A DNA stretch of 64,000 nucleotides from Pseudomonadales bacterium (GTDB lineage Bacteria > Pseudomonadota > Gammaproteobacteria > Pseudomonadales > UBA7239), in NCBI GenBank assembly GCA_028280345.1, contig JANQLY010000005.1:303427-367426 (forward strand), in the 5' to 3' direction. The translations under genes were made by a program, and so were the position numbers. Shown here piece after piece: positions 29,542-38,128 of this stretch (position 1 is its first letter; each line of letters opens with the position of its first letter). The notes under the pieces were generated by a model. It made no database searches, was not told the origin of the DNA, and saw only the letters and a list, made by a program, of their open reading frames with translations.

Positions 29542-30051
29542 ATGCGGGGGGCTACCGTGAGCAAATTCGACTATGTGAAAACCCGGCGGGAAGACATTCC
29601 CGAAATACCGGAAAAAGCTGTTCCGTTTGTCAGGGCGGTAATGAAGCTGTTTACCCGTTTCAACGTCTGGATCTTTAAGAAGACCCGCGGACGACTGATG
29701 ACGAAATTTCCCGGCGGCTATCCAATCTGTATCGTCGGCATGATTGGACGCAAGAGTGGCCAGCGCCGCGAAGTTGCGCTTATCCATCTGCCGCGCAATG
29801 AAGATGTGATTCTGATCGCTTCCCAGGGTGGTATGGATAAGCACCCGGTGTGGTACCACAACATCAAAGCCAATCCGGCGGTGGATATTATGATCGCCGG
29901 GGGTGCACAGCGGAATTATCTCGCGCGTCAGGTCAGCGAGGCAGAGAAGGCCGAGCTGTGGCCACATATTTTGACAATCTACCCGGACTTTGATGAATAC
30001 CAGGCGCGCACCGATCGTGAGATTCCGGTGTTCCTCTGCGAACCTCAATAG
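29542..30051 (+). CDS. Deazaflavin-type nitroreductase family protein (DUF385-like)
   Basis: Small split-barrel flavin/deazaflavin-dependent oxidoreductase related to mycobacterial Ddn: motifs NVWIFKKTRGRLM, GMIGRKSGQRREVALIH, and HPVWYHNIKANPAVDI are characteristic. Whether the cofactor is F420 or another flavin cannot be read from sequence. The start is uncertain: ATG 29542 is used, GTG 29557 (MSKFDYV) is equally good, and the open frame extends to 29437 over the channel gene's upstream region. First of four closely spaced genes (30085, 30543, 31031). Confidence 0.8.
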   Translation: MRGATVSKFDYVKTRREDIPEIPEKAVPFVRAVMKLFTRFNVWIFKKTRGRLMTKFPGGYPICIVGMIGRKSGQRREVALIHLPRNEDVILIASQGGMDKHPVWYHNIKANPAVDIMIAGGAQRNYLARQVSEAEKAELWPHILTIYPDFDEYQARTDREIPVFLCEPQ

Positions 30052-30084
30052 CCTTTCAATAGCCCTTATATAAAAGATACCTCT

Positions 30085-30528
30085 ATGCTGTATTACGAAG
30101 ACATTGTGCTGAATAACCCGATCGAGTCCCGTTCTGTGACTCTGAGCAAGGAAGACATTATCGATTTTGCCACTGAGTGGGATCCGCAACCGTTTCACAC
30201 CGATGAAGAAGCTGCCAAACAGTGGCCGCTGGGTCTCACCGCTTCAGGGCTGCACACCATCAGTTGGGCTTGCCGTTTGAGTTTTGATCTCGTCGATGAG
30301 CCGACAGCGGTTGTTGCCGGGCTCGGATGGGATGAACTGCGCCTGCCAAAACCGGTTGTACCCGGCGACAGTATCCGGGTGCGTTGTTATGTCTGCGAAA
30401 AACGTGAGTCTGCGAGTAAGCCGGACATGGGGGTTATTCGCAACAAGGTAGAAGTCTGGAATCAGAACGATGAAGTGGTACTGCACTTCATGATCTCGAC
30501 GCTCGTATTGAAAAAGCCGCAGGACTAA
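30085..30528 (+). CDS. MaoC-like hot-dog dehydratase
   Basis: Single hot-dog domain protein of the (R)-specific enoyl-CoA hydratase/MaoC family. The hydratase signature is visible: SKEDIIDFATEWDPQPFHTDEEAAK holds the catalytic Asp and His, and GLTASGLHTIS and LRLPKPVVPGDSIRVR follow as in family members. 147 aa. It lies 33 bp after one deazaflavin-type reductase gene and 14 bp before another, suggesting a joint role in acyl-CoA or lipid-like substrate conversion. Confidence 0.88.
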   Translation: MLYYEDIVLNNPIESRSVTLSKEDIIDFATEWDPQPFHTDEEAAKQWPLGLTASGLHTISWACRLSFDLVDEPTAVVAGLGWDELRLPKPVVPGDSIRVRCYVCEKRESASKPDMGVIRNKVEVWNQNDEVVLHFMISTLVLKKPQD

Positions 30529-30542
30529 CAGGAGCAGAGGGC

Positions 30543-31031
30543 ATGTCAAACCAGCCATTCACGGAAAAACAGGAGCAACAGGCTGTTAAGACCATGCGTT
30601 TTATGAGTCGTGTGCAGGCCTGGGTGTTTAAAAAAACCGGGGGGCGCTTGTTTAATACTTTTTTCTTTCTCGCACCCGTGGGCATCCTGACGAGCAAGGG
30701 CCGTAAAAGTGGGCAGTGGCGGGAAGCCTGTCTTGTCTATGGTGAGATAGAAAATAAAGTTTTACTCATCGCTTCAAAAGCCGGGTGCTCAACGCACCCG
30801 CTGTGGTATTTGAATCTCAAGGCACACCCTGAATGCAAAATGCAACTTCGCAACCGTGTTGTCGAGATGCGTGCCCGTGAAGCAGAGGGGGAAGAAAAGG
30901 CTGCGCTGTGGGAAAAAATGACGACCGTATACAAGGGGTTTAACACCTATCGCGAACGTGCCGGAATGGCTTCAGGGCGCGATGTGCCACTGATGGTATT
31001 GGAAAAACAAGCTGAAGTGAAAGGGGAATAA
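30543..31031 (+). CDS. Second deazaflavin-type nitroreductase family protein
   Basis: Paralogue of the gene at 29542 with the same motifs: AWVFKKTGGRLFN, GILTSKGRKSGQWREACLV and HPLWYLNLKAHPECKM. 162 aa. GGAGCAGAGG ahead of the ATG is a good ribosome-binding site. Its stop TAA shares one base with the following ATG, so the downstream membrane protein is translationally coupled. Function unknown; a reductive step paired with the MaoC hydratase is an inference. Confidence 0.85.
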   Translation: MSNQPFTEKQEQQAVKTMRFMSRVQAWVFKKTGGRLFNTFFFLAPVGILTSKGRKSGQWREACLVYGEIENKVLLIASKAGCSTHPLWYLNLKAHPECKMQLRNRVVEMRAREAEGEEKAALWEKMTTVYKGFNTYRERAGMASGRDVPLMVLEKQAEVKGE

Positions 31032-31483
31032 TGGTGAGCAGTGTAACTGATAGCAAGGCGATGAAAATTTTTCTTCTGATCAATGTCTGTGTATGGGTAC
31101 CCTATGCACTGGTATGTACTTTTGCTCCGGGCCTGCTCGCCGGAGAAGTGGTGGAAGGCCTGGTGGTATTTGACCAGTCGGGCTGGGTAGAAAAAGTGGA
31201 AGTGCGCGCGATGTACGGCGGGGCACAACTGGCCATTGGTCTGTTTGCATTGGTGGCACTTTTAAAGCCGCAACACCGGACTGCAGCTGTGATCTTTTAT
31301 TTGCTGTTATTCAGCGGCCTCTCCCTCGTACGCATAGCTGGTTTACTGATTGATGGGCCGGGGCTGGCATTTACCTTTAGCACACAGGTTGATCCGGCCA
31401 GTTATAACGGTGGCGCGTTGTGGTGCTTTGAGTTTCCAATGATGCTCTATGCCGCGTTTCTGTTTTTGAAAAGTGATCAGTGA
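31031..31483 (+). CDS. DUF4345-like membrane protein
   Basis: Four hydrophobic segments (about 12-32, 55-78, 85-108, 125-146) and the motif VRAMYGGAQLAIGLF resemble the DUF4345 family of small integral membrane proteins of unknown function. 150 aa; coupled to the preceding reductase by an ATAATG overlap. Converges on xthA with 16 bp between. Confidence 0.75.
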   Translation: MVSSVTDSKAMKIFLLINVCVWVPYALVCTFAPGLLAGEVVEGLVVFDQSGWVEKVEVRAMYGGAQLAIGLFALVALLKPQHRTAAVIFYLLLFSGLSLVRIAGLLIDGPGLAFTFSTQVDPASYNGGALWCFEFPMMLYAAFLFLKSDQ

Positions 31484-31485
31484 TA

Positions 31486-31500
31486 GCTTGTTAAGCTAAC
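31486..31500. terminator. Weak hairpin between convergent genes
   Basis: TAGCTT, GTT, AAGCTA at 31486-31500, followed by ACTATTTTAG. The six-base stem with a T-rich flank could end transcription of the 29.5-31.5 kb operon; it overlaps the xthA stop codon. Weak by itself. Confidence 0.3.
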
Positions 31501-32264
31501 TATTTTAGTTGCAACTGTACCGGGCAGTGATCCGAGCCGTGAATATCGTTGAGAATATCAGTGCTGTGAATTTGCTCCCTGAGCTGCTGTGAAGCGATCA
31601 AATAGTCAATGCGCCAGCCGATGTTTTTGGCGCGGGCTCCAGCGCGATAGCTCCACCAGCTATATTTGATTTCCTCCGGGTGCTGATCGCGCCAGCTGTC
31701 AATAAACCCCGCATCGAGCAGTGCACTAAAACCATCGATTTCCTGCTGGCTGTAGCCCGGTGTTTTATTGTAGTTGGCTTTGGGGCGCGCCAGATCAATT
31801 GCCTGATGGGCCACATTAAAATCACCGCAGGCAATCACGGGCTTGCTGCCTTGAAGCTCCAGTAAATAATCTCTGAAACAGACATCCCAGTTTTGTCGAT
31901 AGGGCAGGCGCGCCAGTTCATTTTGTGAATTGGGCGTATACACCGTTACCAGGTAAAAATCCTCGTACTCTGCGGTGAGTACCCGACCTTCCGTGTCATG
32001 TTCGGCGATACCCAACCCGGAATACACATCCACCGGCTCGGTTTTGCTGATAATGGCGGTGCCAGAGTAGCCTTTTTTCTCAGCACTAAACGCGTAGAGG
32101 TGGTATTCCTCAAGCCAGTCCAGGGTTTCGAACACCTGGTCGTCCTGGGCTTTGGTTTCCTGCAAGCAGAGAATATCCGGTGCCATCGTGGCAAAGGATT
32201 GGGCAAAATCTTTTTTCATCACGGCGCGTACGCCGTTAACGTTCCAGGAAATAATTTTCATCAA
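31500..32264 (-). CDS. xthA: Exodeoxyribonuclease III
   Basis: AP endonuclease / 3'-5' exonuclease of the Exo III family. Motifs in order: MKIISWNVNGVRA, LQETKAQD (metal Glu), GYSGTAIISK, GDFNVAHQAIDLARP (catalytic Asp, Asn), GWRIDYLIAS and the terminal SDHCPVQL with the catalytic His. 254 aa is usual. Complements mutM at the other end of the window in base-excision repair. Confidence 0.95.
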   Translation of the reverse strand: MMKIISWNVNGVRAVMKKDFAQSFATMAPDILCLQETKAQDDQVFETLDWLEEYHLYAFSAEKKGYSGTAIISKTEPVDVYSGLGIAEHDTEGRVLTAEYEDFYLVTVYTPNSQNELARLPYRQNWDVCFRDYLLELQGSKPVIACGDFNVAHQAIDLARPKANYNKTPGYSQQEIDGFSALLDAGFIDSWRDQHPEEIKYSWWSYRAGARAKNIGWRIDYLIASQQLREQIHSTDILNDIHGSDHCPVQLQLK

Positions 32265-32281
32265 TAATCGTCAAGTATGTT

Positions 32282-32929
32282 TTAGAGCAAGCCTTTGAAC
32301 ATTTCCTGTTCTTCGTCAAGGCGGTGTTTGAACACATGTTGTTCCTTAACGAACTCAAGATAGGCAGCGAGTTTCGGCCAATAGTGTGTATCAACACTGT
32401 AACCTGCGTACTGTGCGTTAATAAACATCGATGTTACAGTGATATCCGCGATGGTAAATTGTCCGGCAATAATAAAATTGTTTTTCTGTACCTGGCTTTC
32501 AAGATAACCGAGAAAGCGCGGTAATGCCTTGAGAGTTTGTTTGACTTTCTTGTCATCGGTGGCGCGACCGAGTAGTTTGGGCGCTACCAGCAATTCAAAA
32601 AACAGACCGCCACCGAGCAGTTCAACAAGCTTGGTGTCGGCATACTCTTCAAACCACAGTGCGCGGGCCTTTTCTACCGGTGATGACGGATAGATCGATG
32701 GTTGTGGATAGCGCTCATCGAGATAGTTACAAATCACCGAAGAATCCGGAACGGTAAGATACTCGTCTTCGAATACAGGAACTTTGCCCAGTGGGCTGAT
32801 TGCTTGAAAAGCTGCATCGCCAGCGCCGGGGATGACCGGGTTATTTTCGTAGTCAACGCCTTTGTATTCGAGAGTTATCAGAACCTTGCGAACAAAAGGG
32901 GAAAGCGGGGCACCGTGAACAATCGTCAT
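32282..32929 (-). CDS. Glutathione S-transferase family protein
   Basis: Thioredoxin-fold N-terminal domain with SPFVRKVLITLEYKGVDYE, the cis-Pro GKVPVFEDE and the glutathione-binding DSSVICNYLDE, followed by an all-helical C-terminal domain. 215 aa is typical for cytosolic GSTs. Lies 17 bp upstream of xthA on the same strand. Substrate unknown. Confidence 0.88.
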   Translation of the reverse strand: MTIVHGAPLSPFVRKVLITLEYKGVDYENNPVIPGAGDAAFQAISPLGKVPVFEDEYLTVPDSSVICNYLDERYPQPSIYPSSPVEKARALWFEEYADTKLVELLGGGLFFELLVAPKLLGRATDDKKVKQTLKALPRFLGYLESQVQKNNFIIAGQFTIADITVTSMFINAQYAGYSVDTHYWPKLAAYLEFVKEQHVFKHRLDEEQEMFKGLL

Positions 32930-33096
32930 AATTAATCCTCAATTTTTATCAGAGCACACTATTAACCTGTGCAGCCTGCCATGGGTGGTGTTGGATGGCG
33001 ACAAGAGGCCTAACTCTAGCACAGCCACTGACAGATTTTTATGTCAGCTTCGGATATACCGTATCTTTATTGTCTATGACTGGTTGAATGTTGCCA

Positions 33097-34092
33097 TCAG
33101 GGTTGTTCGCGTTTGAGCAAAATCTGGCCGGGTCGACAGGCTTTCTGCAACTGTGTTTGCTCGTCTACCGAGAGGCTCTGCAAGCGTGTTGGTGGCTCAC
33201 CGCGGCACAGGCTACTGGCACGTTGTAAAAACTCACGGTCGCTCGGCAGAGCAAAAAAATCCGCAATTTTCTCCAGGGTTGCACGGGTATTGTTTACAAG
33301 GTCTTCAAAACGAACTTCGCAGAACTGTTCCCGATTGAGTTCCCCGAGCGCTTTGTAACCGTTCAAAACCTGATCGCTCCAGTACTGGCCGATGGCTTCC
33401 GCAGGTGGCAGGGTTTCCAGCACATAGTCAATCATGGCGCTTTCTTCCAGATCCGCAGGGAACAGACCATAGCGCAGTGATACACCAAGACGATAAAACG
33501 GATGAGCGCGCATCGATAGTGCTGCTTCGCAGCCATCGCGATGAATATGCAGAAAGCGTCCTTCGGGAAACAGGCGAATTAAGTCTGCGAGGTAGTCGAT
33601 TGATGAGCCGGAGCGCTCTATCCAGTGTGGTTTGTTTTTAACCGCGGCAAGCCACTCGAACAGATGTCGGTAGTTTTCGCTGAGTGGTGCGGTGGGCAGG
33701 CTTTTTACCTTGTCGATAAACGCATTGAACAGGGGGTCCGGGTCGTCACTCAGGCGGCTTAGCATGGAAATTAATAGCCAGGGTAAACGGTCACCCATCT
33801 TGCGCTGTGCCTGGGGTTGTCCAAACGGGTAACAGATTTCATCGGTAGTGTAGCCGCGGGCGAGTACCTCCGTGGTGACCATTTGTTCGTCGGCAAGAAA
33901 ATCTGCGAGTTCTGCTGCGGTGACATCGCCGGGTTGAAAGCGCCGACCCCAGTCGAGGCCGGTATAAAACTCATGCAGACAAACCACGTCAAGGTGTTCG
34001 TCGAGCATGCGTGATAACAGTGTGGAACCACAGCGGCCGGTTCCGACAATAAATCGATCTGTAGTGGATGTTGTCATCGTGATAGTTGCCAT
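33097..34092 (-). CDS. Sulfotransferase family protein
   Basis: PAPS-dependent sulfotransferase fold: 5'-phosphosulfate-binding loop FIVGTGRCGSTLLSRML at residues 14-30 and the 3'-phosphate-binding segment RFLHIHRDGCEAALSMR. 331 aa. It starts 8 bp after a DUF1214-like gene, and the two are probably one transcript. The acceptor is unknown; members of this group also occur in actinobacteria with similar neighbours. Confidence 0.85.
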   Translation of the reverse strand: MATITMTTSTTDRFIVGTGRCGSTLLSRMLDEHLDVVCLHEFYTGLDWGRRFQPGDVTAAELADFLADEQMVTTEVLARGYTTDEICYPFGQPQAQRKMGDRLPWLLISMLSRLSDDPDPLFNAFIDKVKSLPTAPLSENYRHLFEWLAAVKNKPHWIERSGSSIDYLADLIRLFPEGRFLHIHRDGCEAALSMRAHPFYRLGVSLRYGLFPADLEESAMIDYVLETLPPAEAIGQYWSDQVLNGYKALGELNREQFCEVRFEDLVNNTRATLEKIADFFALPSDREFLQRASSLCRGEPPTRLQSLSVDEQTQLQKACRPGQILLKREQP

Positions 34093-34100
34093 CCTGTGTT

Positions 34101-35297
34101 TCAGGGTTTAGTGCGTCGCTGGTAGGCGAGGCGGCGCGCACGCAATTGTTCAGAGCGCTGTTGTGCATCAATGCGCTGAATCTGTTGCGGTAAATGGTCG
34201 TCCAGTTCTGTGAGCTTGATCTTCTGATAGCTCACAGCGGGAACCTCGTCAGTGAGCACATAGCGCACAGCGATAATACCCAGCGTGTGACCACCGCAGT
34301 CAAACCAGTTGTGTATGCCCGGATCGCGGTGCGCAATCACACCAATACACTCACCGTTGTTCAGCATGGCCTGGGAAGAGTTAAGCGACGACTGGCGGTG
34401 GTCAAAGTCAATACTCTGTAAAAAACGATCACACAGTGAGATACCCCAGACCAGACAATCCGGCGGTGTGAAGCGCAAGATAATGGCCTCGTCTTCGGCC
34501 AGTTCAAACGCACCCATGCCGTAGGCCTGTCCGCCGAGTGCTGCTGCATCGGCGGGTGGTAAAAACGGGCTGATGTCACCGGGTTGATTGGCGAGAATAC
34601 CCGCGGCAAATTGCTGCCAACAGCGTGCCCCCACTTCGAGCCACTGCATCAGTAAATCAAAACGCCCGGCAATAGTCGCAGAGGTTAATGGCGCGGGTGG
34701 ATAGTGGGCATCGAGACTTTCCATCGTGAATTGGGCCGGCCGCTGTTGCCAGTCGCTAAAAAACTCGCGGATCAGTAAAAAACTCGCTTCTCCGGTCATC
34801 TTCATCCAGTTGCCATCAGTGGGTTTGGCGCTCAAGGTCAGGGTAAAGCTACCGTCATCAGACACTTCCATATCACGGCCGCGCAGTGCAGAAATCGATT
34901 GCCAGGCACCGAAGTTACCGTCCGCGTGGTGGCCGCTGGTTACCTGAAACTCAATATTGTCAGCGCAGCCGATATGGCCACTAATGCGATAGCGTTGCGT
35001 GCCATCAAGGCGCGCATAGGAATAATTACAGTCGGGGTTGTCGAGCCCCCAGCTCATGCGATTGTAAATATTAAAGTCAATAAACGGGTGTGTGCTGTCG
35101 TCGAGTTCCACACAAACCCGCAAACCCGCTGCGAGAAAACGCAGCAGGTACTGTGCGCCTTCTGCCTTGACGAGCGGATCGTCGGGTATTTCATCATTCC
35201 AGACAATCTGGCCTAGCTCAGCGACCTTTTCACTAAAAGCCTGCCAGATTGTGCCGTCGATAATGCGAGGGTCTATCGTGTTATCCATGGTCATCAC
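34101..35297 (-). CDS. DUF1214-like protein
   Basis: No signal peptide; 398 aa, predicted mainly beta in the central part. Segments such as YSYARLDGTQRYRISG, DGSFTLTLS and the C-terminal DEAIILRFTPPDCLVWGISLCDRFLQSIDF resemble DUF1214/DUF1254-type proteins, a family without established function. Immediately upstream of the sulfotransferase, so a shared pathway is likely. Two Met residues open the frame (35297 and 35291). Confidence 0.7.
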   Translation of the reverse strand: MMTMDNTIDPRIIDGTIWQAFSEKVAELGQIVWNDEIPDDPLVKAEGAQYLLRFLAAGLRVCVELDDSTHPFIDFNIYNRMSWGLDNPDCNYSYARLDGTQRYRISGHIGCADNIEFQVTSGHHADGNFGAWQSISALRGRDMEVSDDGSFTLTLSAKPTDGNWMKMTGEASFLLIREFFSDWQQRPAQFTMESLDAHYPPAPLTSATIAGRFDLLMQWLEVGARCWQQFAAGILANQPGDISPFLPPADAAALGGQAYGMGAFELAEDEAIILRFTPPDCLVWGISLCDRFLQSIDFDHRQSSLNSSQAMLNNGECIGVIAHRDPGIHNWFDCGGHTLGIIAVRYVLTDEVPAVSYQKIKLTELDDHLPQQIQRIDAQQRSEQLRARRLAYQRRTKP

Positions 35298-35353
35298 TGT
35301 ACCAAAGCTTCACTGCGATATAACAGAGGATAAGTGCAACAGGGAGCCAGGTA

Positions 35354-36637
35354 TTAACCGTTAATTGGAAACTCGAGTGTAAATACCAGCCCTCCGGAAT
35401 CCCGATTGGCCACCCTGATATCGCCACCATTTTTTTCTACAGCGCGTTTGGCAATATTCAAACCGAGACCAAAGCCACTGTTCTCTCCGTTACGATAAAA
35501 TGGTTTGAAGAGTTGCTCCAACTCTCCGGGTCTGACACCGGGACCGTTATCGGTAATCATAATTACTATACTGTGTGCACGGCGTGCCAGGCTCACCGTA
35601 ATCTCTGAGCCTGGTGGCGTATGCTGGCACGCATTGCGCAACAGATTTTGCACGGCCATGGCAAGCATAGTGGCATCAGTATGCAAATTAACCGGTAATG
35701 TGGGTCGATCTGCCCAGTGCAGGTTGTGGTCGGGAAATTCAAAGCAGGTGTTATTGAGGCAGCTGTCAAGCAGTTCACCAGGGTTGATGTCGGTGGGTAG
35801 TGTCTCCGTATTCTCAAACCGCGCGAGCCTGAGTATTTGTTCAATTAGCACATTGATTTGTTCGCTTTCCTGTTCAACTCGCTGCAGCATCGGGTCATCG
35901 TTGGCGTATTGCTGTTGTAGCAGACCAATCGCGGCCATCAGGCGGGCCAGCGGGGCGCGCAACTCGTGGGATATATCGTGCAGCAAGTGTTGCTGTGAGG
36001 TAATCAGCGTGCCGATGTTATTGATCATAAGATCAAACTCCCGCGATAGATCACCGATTTCGTCGCGACGTGCCAGCAACTGATCGCTGAGGCGGGCATC
36101 AAGTTCGCCGCGGGAAAACGGCTGAATCTGTGCGCCGAGTTGCTTGAGAGGCCTTGTGATTAACAGGGTGAGGCCATAGCTGACAAGTCCTGACACCAGA
36201 CAAACAAGTAGCAGACGCACGACAAGCCCGCGCCGTGCCTGCATAAAAAACGGGGCTGCCTTGTGATCGTGAAAGTAAATGCGATAGTGCTGCCCGCTGT
36301 GGCTTGTATAACTTATCGGCTCAGTCATTGTCGGAGCGGGAGCGTCGGCGGGCAGGTTGGTGAACACGACATCATTGTATTCATTGATAATCTTCAAAGC
36401 GCCGCGCCGTGGCGGGTGACGTCTGTCTGACTCGCGACCGGATAATATCGCTCCCGGTGTGGCTTCAAAACGCTCAATGATCTGTTCTGCGCTATGCAAT
36501 ATCGCTTCCTGTTTTTGTGCATAGCGATCACTATTGTAATAGGCGTGAAATACCAGATAACTGGTAGCAGCAATAATCAGTACATTGGCGAGCCAGAACG
36601 CGAGAAAAATCTTCCAGAATAAACTACCCGTTCTCAT
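35354..36637 (-). CDS. Sensor histidine kinase, CpxA-like
   Basis: Inner-membrane sensor: TM1 about 9-32, periplasmic domain about 33-135, TM2 about 138-160, HAMP region about 160-213, phosphoacceptor His224 in HDISHELRAPLARL, then the ATPase domain with N-box NLLRNACQHTP, G1 DNGPGVRPG, F-box LFKPFYR and G2 GFGLGLNIAK. The organisation and H-box are those of CpxA. It follows the response regulator by 7 bp. The Spy/CpxP-like gene diverging from this operon supports an envelope-stress role. Confidence 0.88.
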   Translation of the reverse strand: MRTGSLFWKIFLAFWLANVLIIAATSYLVFHAYYNSDRYAQKQEAILHSAEQIIERFEATPGAILSGRESDRRHPPRRGALKIINEYNDVVFTNLPADAPAPTMTEPISYTSHSGQHYRIYFHDHKAAPFFMQARRGLVVRLLLVCLVSGLVSYGLTLLITRPLKQLGAQIQPFSRGELDARLSDQLLARRDEIGDLSREFDLMINNIGTLITSQQHLLHDISHELRAPLARLMAAIGLLQQQYANDDPMLQRVEQESEQINVLIEQILRLARFENTETLPTDINPGELLDSCLNNTCFEFPDHNLHWADRPTLPVNLHTDATMLAMAVQNLLRNACQHTPPGSEITVSLARRAHSIVIMITDNGPGVRPGELEQLFKPFYRNGENSGFGLGLNIAKRAVEKNGGDIRVANRDSGGLVFTLEFPING

Positions 36638-36644
36638 CGTATCT

Positions 36645-37376
36645 TCAGCCTTGACCCTGAAGCAAAAACTGATAACCCTGACCGCGAATGGTTTTAATGC
36701 AGTCTTTTTGTGTTCCAGTCATTGCCTGTATTTTCTTGCGAATCCGGCTCACATGTACATCGATGCTGCGATCATAGGCACTGAGTTCGCGGTGCAAGAC
36801 CTGGCGGGTCAGAGACTCGCGGCTGATGGCGGTGCCGGCAGACTGCATCAACAGTTGCAAAACATTAAACTCGGCACTTGTCAGATCCAGCATCTCGTTA
36901 TTAATGCTCACGGTGCGCTGTGCCATATCCAGATGTACTTCGTTGCAGGTCAGGGTGGTTTCTTTTGCTATGTTGCCTGTCGTTAAATGATTGCCAGCGC
37001 GACGTAACACAGCGCGAATGCGCGCAAGCAGTTCGCGCGGATTACAGGGTTTGCCAAGATAATCATCGGCACCCATCTCCAGACCGATAATGCGATCGAT
37101 ATCATCGCCGCGGCCAGTGAGCATAATGACCGGTGTGTTCATGCGCTGGCGAAGAATCTGTAAAACCTCAAGGCCATTAAGCCCCGGCATCATAATATCC
37201 AGTACAATCACGGCATATTGATCCGGGCTTTGCAGGGTATCAACCGCTTCCTGCCCGTTGTGACAGGTATCCACCTGAAAACCTTCTGCTCTTAAGTACT
37301 CGGCGAGTAGCGCCACAAGCTCTGTGTCGTCATCGACAAGCATAATCACAGGTGGTGGATTGTCAGTTTCACTCAT
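36645..37376 (-). CDS. OmpR-type response regulator, CpxR-like
   Basis: Receiver domain with acidic pocket Asp15-17, phosphorylation site Asp60 (VLDIMMPG), Thr in MLTGRGDD and Lys109 in GADDYLGKPC, followed by a winged-helix DNA-binding domain ending SRIRKKIQAM...TIRGQGYQF. The start ATG at 37376 (MSETDN) is preferred; a TTG at 37415 would add 13 residues and overlap the regulatory region. 243 aa. Probably autoregulated through the adjoining CpxR-type boxes. Confidence 0.9.
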   Translation of the reverse strand: MSETDNPPPVIMLVDDDTELVALLAEYLRAEGFQVDTCHNGQEAVDTLQSPDQYAVIVLDIMMPGLNGLEVLQILRQRMNTPVIMLTGRGDDIDRIIGLEMGADDYLGKPCNPRELLARIRAVLRRAGNHLTTGNIAKETTLTCNEVHLDMAQRTVSINNEMLDLTSAEFNVLQLLMQSAGTAISRESLTRQVLHRELSAYDRSIDVHVSRIRKKIQAMTGTQKDCIKTIRGQGYQFLLQGQG

Positions 37377-37416
37377 AGGCTTTACTGTAGCAGAGTCACG
37401 GTAGGCATAAACCAAC

Positions 37417-37451
37417 TTTACGTAAATTTACATTACTGTACGCAACTTTAC
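37417..37451. promoter_or_regulatory. CpxR-type binding sites in the divergent cpxR-spy intergenic region
   Basis: TTTAC (37417-37421), five bases, TTTAC (37427-37431) is the complement of the CpxR box GTAAA-N5-GTAAA. A third TTTAC at 37447-37451 lies exactly 20 bp, two helical turns, from the second. The sites lie 41-75 bp before the response-regulator start and 53-87 bp before the Spy/CpxP-like start, suited to control both genes. Confidence 0.75.
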
Positions 37452-37503
37452 AGCAGTCTGTTGCATACTGGTTCCACCTTAAATAAACCACAGGAGCATT
37501 GCG

Positions 37504-37989
37504 ATGAACAAATATTTACGGTTGCCACAGCTGGCGGTCTGGCTGTTACTACTGAGCTTCAGCGTCGAAGGCTTTGCCTTTGGTGGCCCGGATGACGGTG
37601 GTCGTGGTTCGCACGGCGAACACCGTGAGCGCATGATGGAAAAGATGCAGAAATACCTGGAACTCAGTGATGAGCAGTCAGAGCAAATTCGTGAAATCAA
37701 ATCCCACTATGATTTCTCTCCGCGTGCGTTTGGCAAAGAGATGATGCAGGGCATGCAGGCACTTGATCCGAATGCGGCGGATTATGAACAGCAACTTGAC
37801 ACGTTCGCCACTGAGCAGGCTGAACGTGTTCGTGAAAACATTATTGCCCGCGGCAAAATGCGCGCAGAAATCTACGCTGTTCTGACTTCGGAACAACAGG
37901 AAAAACTGGAAGAGTTCCATAGCAAGATGCGTGAACGAATGGAACAGCGTCGTGGTGGCGGTCACAAATCTGCTGCAGATTTACCGTAA
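37504..37989 (+). CDS. Spy/CpxP-family periplasmic protein
   Basis: Signal peptide (about residues 1-25, ending EGFAFG) followed by a helical, charged mature protein with two LTxxQ-type motifs: LSDEQ near residue 54 and LTSEQ near 128. These repeats define the Spy/CpxP family of ATP-independent chaperones and Cpx feedback inhibitors. The tail is rich in Arg/Gly/His. 161 aa; AGGAG at 37492-37496 precedes the ATG. Divergent from the CpxRA-like operon, as cpxP is in E. coli. Confidence 0.88.
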   Translation: MNKYLRLPQLAVWLLLLSFSVEGFAFGGPDDGGRGSHGEHRERMMEKMQKYLELSDEQSEQIREIKSHYDFSPRAFGKEMMQGMQALDPNAADYEQQLDTFATEQAERVRENIIARGKMRAEIYAVLTSEQQEKLEEFHSKMRERMEQRRGGGHKSAADLP

Positions 37990-38014
37990 TAGTTACCGCA
38001 ACAGGTAAAAATAA

Positions 38015-38042
38015 ACAACGGCCTAGCGTGCCAGGCCGTTGT
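38015..38042. terminator. Perfect 10-bp hairpin downstream of the Spy-like gene
   Basis: Arms ACAACGGCCT (38015-38024) and AGGCCGTTGT (38033-38042) around an eight-base loop. No T-run follows on the plus strand, but on the minus strand it is followed by TTATTTTTA. It could end the spy-like transcript by hairpin alone or protect against minus-strand read-through. Confidence 0.55.
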
Positions 38043-38128
38043 AAACTGCACCAACACAAGTATAACAATAAGGTTTAACATGAAGACATAGGGTATAGTG
38101 TGGCGACGTTCTTTTTACGGTAAACAGC

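Noticed and set aside
29419..30198. 259-aa open frame antisense to the deazaflavin reductase and MaoC genes
   Set aside because: Covers two genes with clear family motifs on the plus strand, so it is a shadow.
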